Shown: positions 10,699 through 20,945 of the stretch, piece by piece
Numbering within the stretch: position 1 is the first letter of the stretch
How the letters are laid out: each line of letters starts with the position of its first letter
Assembly: GCA_003864495.1 (NCBI GenBank)
Contig: ML133366.1
Span: 1,526,871 to 1,590,870 of the forward strand
Source of the DNA: Nemopilema nomurai
Taxonomy: Eukaryota > Cnidaria > Scyphozoa > Rhizostomeae > Rhizostomatidae
Length of the DNA: 64,000 bases
Direction of reading: 5' to 3'
Made by a program: the position numbers and the translations under genes
The notes under the pieces: model-generated
Database searches by the model: none
Seen by the model: the letters and a program-made list of their open reading frames with translations, nothing else
Told to the model about the DNA's origin: nothing

Positions 10699-12324
10699 GG
10701 TGGTTTCAGAACCAAGTTGTGATGTAGAGTCGACTTCGGTTACTTGCACATGCAAGATCGAGTGCACGTCCCATTGCAGTTTGACGGTGTCCAGAGGCGG
10801 CAATCAATCAAATTGACAACTCGTTACTGTTGACACCCCTCAAGGAACCTTGTTCCAGTGAGCCAAGCGACCTCGGCATGAAACAAACAACACTACATGA
10901 CACCTTCCTACTTGCCAAGTCCGAAGAAGCCGACACTAAAAACTTGCTTCGTTAGCCGTTTTGGAAAATATTGGGGGTAGATTACACCGCCAATGTTTTT
11001 CTCAAAGTTTTAGAAAATGTGGGCGGATTAAGCTTAGAATCGTTTGAGGGTTACCCTGTCAATTCTCCATCGAAGAACAGTTGACCACAAAAAAAATCTC
11101 CATGTTTTAGCTGATCAACCTGAAGTGAAGCAAGTTTAAAATGCTTTATTTTTAGACCTTTTCGACGTCTAAATTGATTCCTATGTTGCCCCTGAATTGG
11201 CTCCGACTTTACTTGAACAATTTACGACTGGCGAAACGTCGAAATCCGCTAAATTTGACAGTGCGAAGCCTGCCCTTTAGTTCTTGCAAAGTATATAGTG
11301 AAAAATCACTGCCGATCCTAGATATCTTTATAGACAAAAACTGAAAAACTTCGTCAATCCAATCGATTTTTGTTTAAATACTTCGGGGGCTCTGCCATGC
11401 CGAAACGGGACCCCTTGGCCAGCACAAAAACAAAATTGCCCCATAGTTATTTACAACTTCTCTCGGGCTTTTTCGATAGCTCTGTCACGTTTTCAACCGT
11501 CCTATGGAAAAGCTTTTTGTTTATTTAGCTCGCTACGCTGTCGTAAGAGTTTAGTTTAATTTAAAGAAAACACCGTGGCACGAAATCTCTAACTTGCAAA
11601 ATGAAACTTAACACACATGAAAACTGCCTCTGTAGCGGTCAAAAACTGACTATTGCCACCAATAGTCACCAAATTAATTTTACAGTTTCAGTAATCTCAA
11701 CAACGCGTCCAACACCAAAGAAACAACGCGAGAATGAGTAAACGTCAAGTCGAAAACCATGCATCGTTATCAACCAAGAAAATTAAATACATACAACATA
11801 AACACGTAGGGTTTTAAAGTTCGTACGGTAGTCTCTCGTCTATTAAAAACGGAGTTCTTGCTCTTCCTTTCTTCGTCCCAACACGGCAACAGTGGATAAC
11901 ATTCGACGCCATGCCATGACCCTGCCAGCAAGGAAAACTCGTTAGAAGCGAGGTCTGCCAAAAACGCAATCGTAAAAGGCCAAAAAAAGCAGCAGTCACT
12001 GATTTTAGAATGCATCAAACATGTTGTTTACTGCCAAAGCTATTTAGAGCAATTTAGAATGAAAAACGCCCTCGAGGGCTGGCGGAAGGAGTCAACAGGA
12101 CAAACAGCCAGGTGCGAAAATCTAGCAAAAAAACCCAATTCTTCGAAAAAAGAACCAGAAAAACAACGAAAACGACAAACTTGAAGCAACACAACAAACT
12201 TACTTTGATTCGATTTAGAGGCCCGAAAGTTTTCAGCATTTTGAAGTCAGCGAGAGGGCGTACCTGCTCGATTTCTCTCTAAAAAAGGAAAAAAGCCAAA
12301 AATCAAACCTCCCGTAACGTCATT
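10699..12324 (+). repeat. Helitron-associated repeat block, copy 1 (truncated at the N)
   Basis: This non-coding block starts around GGTTTCAGAACCAAG. It is shared with 21220-24255, 36390-39545 and 49590-52357. It includes a conserved stretch near 11820-11990 that is open on the minus strand in three copies, but I regard that as chance openness in repeated DNA. Toward the right it contains a minus-strand acceptor-like pyrimidine tract ending TTTTTTAG near 12285. The block stops abruptly at the N at 12325, where other copies continue for about 1.4-1.6 kb more. Confidence 0.65.
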
Positions 12325-12325
12325 N
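12325..12325. other. Single N: probable assembly join
   Basis: The only ambiguous base seen in the window lies exactly between two repeat-derived segments: the truncated repeat block on the left and the middle of a Helitron helicase gene on the right. In the paralogous copies neither segment is followed by the other. Confidence 0.75.
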
Positions 12326-14845
12326 CTTCAAAGGATGTTACTCCTCTCCGATGGAGAAGAAGCAATCTGAGGGCAAACCTTTCTGGATCTGATGGCTGCA
12401 CTTGGTATATCCTACCAATGAGTGGTGCTGTCTGTCGCTGCCTCATTTTCCACCTTTTTTTTCTTTGGTCAAATGTGTAATGGTGTGGAATTTCCGAATA
12501 TAGATACTGCTGTGCATTTGGATCTTCTTGGTTCAGTTGAAACCAAGTAGTGAGCGTTGTGTTTGGATTTACATTGAGTACCCTGTCCTCGTTTCCTTCC
12601 TGGAAATAGACATTCTGCTGCAAAGGCAGATGCACAGCAAGGCGAATGATGGTGTGGCTCTTGTCATGCATCTTATACTGCATGATTCGAAACACAGCTT
12701 GATGAGGGCCAACATACCTCGCATTGAGGTATTGAAGAATCTCATCATGATGTAGTATGTTGTTCCTGATTTCCACTTGTGCAGAATCATTTCCTTTGTG
12801 AATGTATTTGAAAATGTACTTGACACTTTTTACAGTTGTGCAGATTTCAACATTCATATGACAGTTGAATTTTTTGAGAAGTTGTGGACTGTAAGGAACA
12901 ACCCAAGAGTCATTAACCATGTGGTGACGTAGCTGTGCCAGGTGCTGTCCTCTACGTCTGTACAAAGGATATCCATTGACATTTAATTCTGTCTCCTGGA
13001 CCAATGCTTTAGGGAAGTCCTTTTTGCATTGACCATCCTGCATGCACACACAATGGGGGTCAAGTTGACCACATGGCCCATGAATCATGTGCTTCTTGAC
13101 AACTTCATGTAAATGTGCATTTCGTTGTGGATCTGGAATTTCTGCAGACACCAACATATCAACATCCTCTGCTGTACGTGGTTTGTCGGCATCCGAAAGA
13201 AACAGAACCATGTGTGCATGTGGTAAACCCCTTTTCTGGAACTCAATTGTGTAAACATATGCAATCACATGTCCTAAAACATGTCTCTGAAGCAGGTCAC
13301 ACAAAAGTTCCTTCAGCTTCAGGTGAAAACACGACTGATAATATCTGGCCTGTCATTCGCTGTTTGGTGTGGCAAGATGTTTTCTTGTACCTCAGGCCAG
13401 TTTGGGTTAGCAGTCATGGTCAGGAAAATGTCAGGCTTACCATACTTGGTAACAATTGTCATTGCATCTTGGTAATTCTGATAAATTGATCTTGTGCTCC
13501 CTTCAAAGGTGGCAGGTAGAATCACAATGCGACCAACGTTTGCATCTTCGGCCTGTGCACGCCTTTCGACGTGATCCATAAGGCCTTGGTAAGATTCCAC
13601 CCTCATTTGAGTTTGATGCGTTCTTATGTATGTCAGTTGATTTCCCTCAATCTTTGTGTACGCATCAACCAAGTATTGTTGAAACAGCAATCTGGAGCAA
13701 TGAATTGCCGAGAAATCCTCACGGACGGCAATGCGGTATGCATAAAACTCATTCAGAGAGATTCTCTCCCTTGGGTTGCGTCCGCGAGCAGCACCTTGTT
13801 GTCAGTTGCGTTGGATGTCAATGTTCCATCCAAAATCTCCATGAAAGAACAACAAAGGATAAGTCATTGGATCAGCATTGGGAGACGTAATTTTGATTTT
13901 TTGTGTGTTGTTGTCAGCAATATTAAAAACAGTAATGTCTCGATTAGCTGGATCCCCTCGTCTCCCTGGGGGTGCCCCCTCGTCTCCCACGTAAACTGCA
14001 GCGATTTCCGTTGCTGTAGGATTATCATAACGGCGATCCTGGAAAGGTCGACGCGCAATGATAATCCTCACTTGCGGTACGGGTAGGTTGTTTGCGGCTG
14101 CAGCGTCACGTTGTTGTTGTAAAACTTGCCCCATATTCCTGAATTGTCTTGCATAAGGATTAACAGCCATCAGCTCATCCTGTAGAAGTTGCAAGACATC
14201 AGGTCGCAGGTTCGCGTTTCTTGGGTCATGAATTCGCTCCTGCAATGCTTGATTGGTGTCCATTATGTATAACTGGGAATACTCTGGACGTGTACCTTCT
14301 GGGGCATCTGCTGCGCTTGTCAAGTGGTAGGTTTGTCCGTGAATCGTAACCACACGGGGTCCTCTACCAGGGAGTTCGTTGACTGTGGCATTCCAAGAAG
14401 CCATTGCCAAGGCAGCATTATAGTTGCGAATGTTTTGCAAAATATGGCGCGATTGTGGTGTCTCTCCATTAAAAAGTTCCATTATATGTGGCGCAGGTTG
14501 TACGATTGGAGGAAGTACAACTTTTCCTCCAAAGCAACATTTGGTGAACACATTCTGTGCGTTTGCCTCACTGACGAAAAATTTGGAACAGCAATGACGA
14601 CACGAATTGTCCATTGCTCCAATATAGTGTTGCGGTGGCAAGTCTGGTTGTATTTGTTGTTCAGGCAATTGTTCCACAATTTCGAGCTCCAATGCGTGTA
14701 ATTGATTCACCGGTTGGAGAACGTTCTGCGCCCCTGCACCACCATCTTGTAGTCTATCTGCATCAAGGCGGTTAAGATAATACTGTCTCTGTCTTTCTCT
14801 GTTTCTTTGACGATCCAAGTTTCTACGTTGTCCTCTGCGTGGCAT
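12326..14845 (-). pseudogene. Helitron Rep-helicase, N-terminal part, copy 1
   Basis: The minus strand begins with ATG at 14845 and an Arg/Gln-rich start. Next come Cys/His-rich zinc-binding-like residues (CRHCCSKFF, CCFGGKV) and then the Rep region. The HUH-type motif is in KRGLPHAHM (about 13230). The paired-tyrosine helix is in YIFKYIHKGND (about 12800). Defects are a TGA at 13802-13804 (CGA in copy 2) and a one-base deletion near 13324 that shifts the frame. The gene ends at the N at 12325, within the Rep/helicase linker, so the whole helicase half is missing here. Copy 2 at 30806-35304 is nearly identical over the shared part. The Rep domain of Helitrons is a rolling-circle endonuclease. 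Confidence 0.85.
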
Positions 14846-15295
14846 ATTTCGATGCTAGTGATTACAAATAAAGTTTGCAAATTGAGAAATCCCCCTTATT
14901 CTAAATAACCACCTAAGGGCTGCAAGAAGAATTCAACATTTTCTAACAAAAATATCTGCAAACTTCTAAAAGATTTGAAGCAGCATTAGAACTGTCGACG
15001 CAACTGTGTCGTTTACCACGCAGTGTAGGTGTTAATAAATAGGAGAATTGCCTCAAGTCAGAGGCCTTCGAACCATTGAAGCAATGCTGCAAAGCTAACA
15101 ATTATCGTAAACTACACAACTTACTTCGTAACTGTTCAAATTCAATAATGAGCAAATTGGTAAGCAAACCAAAATCCGATTCCAAAAGGAAGCATTCCGA
15201 TTAAAAAAGAAACAAACAGCAAGATTTTTGAAACACGAATCCAAAAGTAATTCGGTCAAACAAGTAATCGAAATCCAAAAGTAATTCGGTCAGAC
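14846..15295. other. Helitron upstream region with a 36-bp tandem duplication
   Basis: Non-coding sequence upstream of the Rep gene, matching 35305-35705 in the second copy. At about 15231-15295 a stretch containing CCAAAAGTAATTCGGTCA occurs twice in tandem, where the other Helitron has one copy. The P element begins directly after the second copy. Confidence 0.6.
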
Positions 15296-15338
15296 CATAG
15301 TCATAAGAAATAGCTAGTCTGGAAACGAACAATAGGCT
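15296..15338 (+). repeat. P element left terminal inverted repeat
   Basis: Perfect inverse of 20478-20520. It starts CATAGTC and is preceded by GGTCAGAC at 15288-15295. Similarity continues a few bases further with one mismatch. Confidence 0.85.
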
Positions 15339-15414
15339 ATTGTTTTAACAATGCGGCTCTTCGAGGATGTTGATTTCACAACAGCAACAACGCGTGGGTG
15401 CAATTAGTTCAATC

Positions 15415-17057
15415 ATGGAAGGGGAACAACATAGTAGTGATACCAACGCCGATGAGTTTGAATTACTTTTTGATCCTGAATTCGCCGAATGGCTGGAAAA
15501 CGATGATGAATTTATGAAGTTGATGGATCTGCTTGCAAATGTAGAGGTTGGTACTGTTCATATGTACTGATACTTTTGTATCACTTTCCCGTATTATTAT
15601 TTCAACCTTTCTTTGATGTAGGCCCAGTCCATGCGCAAACTCTATATATCTGTATGTCAGTAACAGATCTGAACGCTAAAACTATGTCAGTTTATTAAAA
15701 CAGTTGTGTTGAGTTGGTAAGTGTTAGAGTTAAATGGAATTTTCTTGCCGCCCGCGTAGACATCTTATAGCAAAAAGAAAACTGTAATCGACATCAAGGA
15801 CCGAGATACCGGGCTGGGCCCCCAGAAAACTTACGTATTGTGAGTAAAACACTTTTATCTTGTAAAACACGGCTGTTTTTTTCACTTATTTATCAGGGCT
15901 GCCCCCCCCAAACAAAAAGTTATATCTCAGTCTTTAATCGACATGCGAGGAAACTTTTAATCAATATTTTGTAGAGCACATAAATTTGTTATTTAAGACA
16001 TATAGCAGGGTGATTAAATTTTATCTTTTGCATTTGTCTTTGCTAGGATGATTCTGCAGACCAAATCCTGCATTGCCAAAAATGTGAGAAAACATTCAAG
16101 ACAAAACTTGGACTACTGCGGCATGAAAAAACAGTGCACTATGCTCCAAATGAAGAAACTCATAAGAGGAAACTCTGTCATCCATTGGAAATAAAGAGAA
16201 TTGCCAATGAAGCTGGGAAAAAACTAGCTGCTGACAAATGCTTTCCAGAGCTAATCCGATCCAAGTTCAGCTCCTTTGGTATTACCAACGAAGAATGCCT
16301 AATTTTGAAAGATCTATTTTCATCTGCTATAGATGTTTTCAATGGGGACCTACAAAAGTTCTGTTCCACAACTTATTCTAAGTTGTCTTCTAGAGAAGTT
16401 AAGACTCTCGGAGCACTGAGTGAATTTGAAACCACTTTATTGCTTACTGAAATTTTAAATCTTTATCTTTCACACCTTGCTGGCAGTGCTAATGAAGTTA
16501 ATATACCATTGAAGAAGATATCTGCAAAAGAAGTAGAGAGTTTGGAATACCTGGCAGGATACTGTTTTAGAAAGACATACTTCAAGTTAAGAAGCAGTAG
16601 AACTAAACATTTAGAAGCAACTGAGCAGTCTCTTGCAATTATCAATGCTGCAAAAACAGATGAACCCCAGTCCTTTGTTGACTTGAAAAACAACACCGGT
16701 CTTTGAAAGGTAAACAGACATGCTACTGCATTACTTCGTCAAGTAGAAATGGTCTTTAGAAAACAAGCAGGACTGTCTTTGCATTCTGTAAATGCAGATG
16801 AAATTATTGAAATTTCAATGGTCAACCCAGTTGTCAAATCTTGTATGACTTCAATGTCCTGGAATACAGATTATTTAGACATTGATGAGGAGATTGTGCA
16901 AAATGTATTTCACTTGATCATCAAGTTGTATGTGAATGTACGTGCACATTCATTTGCAAAGGACATACGGGAAAAACACAAATCAAGAAAGAAGGCAAAC
17001 AGAAAAAAGTCATTAAGAGTTGAATTGAAGAGGACAAATGATGGTAATAATGTGTAG
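15415..17057 (+). pseudogene. P element second gene: C2H2-finger protein, one in-frame TGA
   Basis: Exon 1 (15415-15546, or from ATG 15367) encodes an acidic peptide rich in Asp, Glu and Leu and ends at donor GAG|GTTGGT. Exon 2 starts at 16047 after TTTGCTAG in matching phase. It encodes a classic C2H2 finger (CQKCEKTF ... LLRHEKTVH), an alpha-helical middle, then SLEYLAGYCFRK. That last motif resembles the LEYxAGYxxRK segment usually found near the C-terminus of P/THAP9-type transposases. TGA at 16704-16706 interrupts the frame, which continues to a basic tail and TAG at 17055-17057. Without it the product would be about 380 aa. The gene converges on the transposase with only 165 bp between. 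A regulator or a separately encoded transposase subunit are both possible. Confidence 0.6.
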
Positions 17058-17222
17058 CATCCTTAACATGAATACTTAAAGGCATATTTTAAACAGTGAC
17101 ATTATATGTTAAATAATCAAATTAACTAAGTTCATTTTTGCTATATAACACTACATTGAAATGTTAAATCAAAAAATAATATAAGGTTTAAAATTTACTT
17201 ATTGTATCAAGTTCAGTGTTTT

Positions 17223-20200
17223 TCATTTTCTTTTTCTTTTTGGTAATGGCTCAGTGGAAATAGCGTTGAACTTTGATGCAGCATGAGTAACATTACCTGC
17301 TATTGGTACAATGCTGAACTGGCTCTTGATTATGTTGTCATTATAGCCAACACTCTGAAGATTGGGGTTATCTCTTCTTTGACCTATGGACCTTTGCCTC
17401 CCAAAGTAGTTTTCTAAATCATCTTGACAGAAGCGCTCTGTTAAAACATAATGAGCTCCCTTTGACAATAGAAATCTTGTTGCCTCGATCACTGAGTGTA
17501 CAGATCTTTGAAGACCGTTGTATGTTTGTCGTGAAATAAACATTGCTTGCTTTTCAGACTTAGAATATTGCCCATCTCTATTTTCAATTGATTTCTTCCA
17601 GTCAGCAAAAAACTTTAAGAATACATTTTCTAGCCATGAAAATCTTTCATCATCTTCAGATTCGAATGGTTTTAAAAACTTTTTCCCTTTCTGCAAATGC
17701 TCTTGCTTGTTGCGGACATTGAAACAGTCAAAAAAGTTATCCATCAGGGAACAAAACTCAGCAGTGCCTTTTGCATCACTAGAGCCATATTCACCAAGAA
17801 CCTTGGCCACAGTTGAGCTCAGAATTTGTACAGCAAGCCTTACTCTCATAGCAGAGTAAGGTGTTAGGTTGATATGCTCATAGGTAAGACGAGGCAATAA
17901 TTTCAACCCAAATTCAAGCTCTTCATAATATAGCTTACTTATGTGGCTCCAAAGAATGTGAATGCCACTGTTCCAAAGAAACCTTGATGATTTGTTTGAG
18001 CCTGAATTTGCTAGGTTGTTGCGAGCAGTCTTCATAAGATGGGGGGCATCATTGAAGAAAAAGACAAATCTGTCTGGTGCATAAATATTCTTGACACCAT
18101 AAACAACACCATTCTGTGCTTTACCATCCATCTGTTTGTGCATGTGAAAAAATGAATGATTAGAAGATGCACCATCTCCAACTGCTCCTATTACACATAA
18201 ATTACATGCGGCTTCAAGGATGCCAACTGCTCGCCAAAACAACAGAAAAAGCTGAGCTGAAGTGACACCTGTTGTTGCAAATGTTGCAAAACTATATGAC
18301 AGTGGGTTTACAACACTTTTCACAAGGAAAACTAGCACATGAGTTGCAACTTCATCAACTGTTTTTAGGGTTCCAAAGTTGACTTCAGGGTCACCCAAAT
18401 CAACAAACCCTATCAATTCTCCTGAATTTTTGTCCCATACAAGATCTTCTTGTATCTTCATTTCATCAAAGCAAATTATGATGTATCTTTCAACATTTGT
18501 GAATTTTCTTGTTCCTTTCTCCAACTGACTGACGACAGCATCATTAAAACCTCTTTTTGGGCGAATGTAATGTCTATAGTCTCTGAGTGTACGGAGGCTT
18601 GGAAGAATTAGCACACCACTTCCATGTTTTTCATCAAACCTCATTTCCTTATAGGCAGATGTAGACTTTGCAGCAAGTGCCAAGCAATACTTAATAATCA
18701 TTGGATGGTATCTAACTTGGCTTGGTCTTTGCTGCAAATATTTCTGTTGCTCTTCCCAGAAAAGTTTCATAAAGGGGGGTATATTTCTGTTATTGCAAGA
18801 TGTGAATAATTCTTTCAAATCATCTCCAAGGTCATTGCTTACAGGCTTTGCCTTGGTGTCAATTTCTCTCTTCGTCTCCTCAAGCCGCAATTCAAGTTGC
18901 TTGCATTTTATCCTGTTTTCCTGGAGAGCTAATTTGATGCGTACTGGATGAGTTGCTGATAAGGGTGCCTTGAGTTTTGCAGCAGAACATTTTGTGTCAT
19001 CTTTTCTCTTTTTCTGTTTTGCTTCATACTGCTCTTTTGATTTGCATGGTAAGCATTGACCCTCATCTTGTAGCAAAACTTCACAAGATGTTGCACGCAG
19101 GTACTCCTGCTGCTTCAAAGGTGTCTCTTCCATTGACGAAGACATACAGGAAACAACCATGGGAACAACATGATGGATCATACTTTTGTTTTGATACTCA
19201 AAGCCTATTCTTGTGTTAATTCCTGAGCAAAGTACTGCTGTTTGAAGATCTTTCATAAGAGTTGATAGAGTTAAATTTTTGAAAGTACATCCTGATTGTT
19301 TCAGAAAACTGCAACTTGGCTTTAACAACCACCCGAACACACGTACAGCAAAGCTTAGATTCTCCTCTACTACAATTTCAAATTTTGGAATGGTGTACTG
19401 AATGTCCTGTTTTGCAATATAGCAGCTGTTGTTGCTAGCTTTAATCTCAATATCCAATTTCAAATCACCCACTCTTTTAATAAATTGTTTGAAATCTGTG
19501 TAGCATGGAGCTGCTGTTGAATGAGATGAAAAACGCAAAATTTCACGCTTGGCAATCTGGCTTTCTGACCTACATCCTTGTGGCTGATTTGGCAGACTTT
19601 TTTCTGGTAAATTCACTGTCGGAATAGCACCTTCTTTAAGTGTTTTGCGATTATTATCTAAAAAGAGACGTATAATCAAAAAGCAAATAGATAATAAAAA
19701 TTTATAAAATTTGTGAACTTCTATTGTGTTCTAATTTGTTTATATTTCCACGCTGCAATTCGAATCTAAATGAATTTATAAATGACATATGGAAATATCA
19801 ATGATTGATATTCATTAAAACAACTACATTCACAGAGGCTGACTGTCTTGTCAAAAACGATTTTTGAGCAAGCATAACTTTAGTACCTTAACAAACATAT
19901 AAATACATAGCACTTAGGAGGCTCGATCACCTCTTGTTATTGTCGAAAACGCGTTTCTAATATTTTCTTTTGCCTTCGTGAGAATTTTTTCCGAAAGCCC
20001 CCTTTTCTAGCACAACATTCCTGAACAGACAAAACTAGTTGCATAATTCTTCACCACATAATTCTGGTTATTATCATCTTTGACGCGTGTGCAATAACGA
20101 ATATTCGTGCCTTTAATAGACATTCGAACTATACTCACAATAATAGAGTTGATCTGGTCTGAAGTGTTGTTCGCAGATGTAGACACGATCTTCTCTTATT

Positions 20201-20376
20201 TGTTCTCGTAGGCCAACATCAATAACTCGATCTCCTGTGATGACGTTCAAAATTTCATTTCTCCATCGCTTTGTTTCATCGTCCACAGCTTTAGGAAGCT
20301 TAAAGATCGATATTTCCTTATATTTTTTCGTTCGACACGCTCCACAACCATAAATCGCGCAATTACTTCCAGGCAT
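17223..20376 (-). CDS. THAP-domain P-element transposase, two exons, about 890 aa
   Basis: Exon 1 (20376-20139) encodes a THAP-like zinc finger: Cys-x4-Cys near residue 6, a central Trp, and CEQH near residue 68. It ends at donor GTGAGT. Exon 2 (19657-17223) follows acceptor TCTCTTTTTAG, and the split Tyr codon matches in phase. Downstream are a Cys-rich patch (CLPCKS), a Leu-rich coiled coil (LELRLEETKRE) as in P-element dimerisation regions, and a DDE core. That core has CFDEMKIQEDLVWD (first Asp), FNDAPHLMKTARNNL (second Asp) and CQDDLENYFGRQRS (Glu). It ends in a basic tail KRKRK. No stop or shift is seen, so it could be functional. The LEYxAGY segment expected near the C-terminus is absent here and instead appears in the convergent gene. 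Confidence 0.85.
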
Positions 20377-20477
20377 ACTTTACAGTTTACAACATCATCG
20401 CGAAAAGCAAACAAAACCCGATTGCACTTACGGAGGTCTGGGACCTAGCGGAACGAAGGACAAAAACATATAACAAG

Positions 20478-20520
20478 AGCCTATTGTTCGTTTCCAGACT
20501 AGCTATTTCTTATGACTATG
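20478..20520 (-). repeat. P element right terminal inverted repeat
   Basis: Inverse of the left terminus, ending GACTATG, followed by GTCAGAC and the resumed Helitron sequence. Confidence 0.85.
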
Positions 20521-20945
20521 GTCAGACAAGTAATCGAAATCCCAATTTTATTGCGTTCTTTCGTGACTGGCTAGAAATCACCAACTGGCAACAGGAAACA
20601 GAACAGCTCCTTGTGACAGCCTCCTGTTTGCCAAAATCGCAAATTCATGCGACCGTCGCAAAAGATGAAAGAGAAGAGGCTCCCCCTTCCTAGGGATTGT
20701 CACAGGAGTGCGAGTGATGCACGCGAAGGATGGCGAGTCATTTTTTCGTTGACAACTTTCGTTTCAAGTGTCCGCTCCTACCGTGTTTCGATTTTTGTGT
20801 ATCTGTGCATTACGTCATTTTTGCTCTCGATGCGAGGCTCTTGGCGAGGCTAACATGTCTACTTTGTTTCTGGGGTAATTTTAAGGGGCAATTCTATTTC
20901 CACAGAAGGGGTTTTAAGCCCGCGCAGCAGGGTTTTGGGGGCTAG
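20521..20945 (+). repeat. Helitron sequence resumed, ending in an internal 3' terminus (plus)
   Basis: The Helitron flank broken by the P element continues here and matches 35705-36112. The last 270 bp form a Helitron-type 3' terminus with a hairpin near 20919-20932 (one base altered in the stem) and CTAG at 20942-20945. Its orientation is opposite to the neighbouring Rep gene. The same arrangement exists in the second Helitron, so it was in the common ancestor and is internal rather than a free end. Confidence 0.65.

Larger units (their letters stand above)
15296..20520. mobile_element. Complete P-superfamily element with THAP transposase
   Basis: The ends are 43-bp perfect inverted repeats beginning CATAGTCATAAGAAATAG (15296-15338 and 20478-20520). 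GTCAGAC follows the right end and precedes the left end. Counting the shared G, the duplication can be read as 7 or 8 bp; 8 bp is usual for P elements. The flanks CCAAAAGTAATTCG and AAGTAATCG join neatly, and the other Helitron has the unoccupied equivalent near 35703. The element holds two convergent spliced genes, a THAP transposase on the minus strand and a C2H2-finger protein on the plus strand. It inserted into the Helitron, so it is the younger element. Confidence 0.85.

Noticed and set aside
11770..12018. Recurrent minus-strand frame of 60-80 codons in three repeat copies
   Set aside because: Recurrence is explained by the repeat itself. There is no domain and no splice or start context.
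10465..20945. One large DNA transposon with inverted hairpin-CTAG ends
   Set aside because: The N at 12325 breaks continuity, the right end is internal in the second copy, and both ends are Helitron 3' termini rather than classic inverted repeats.
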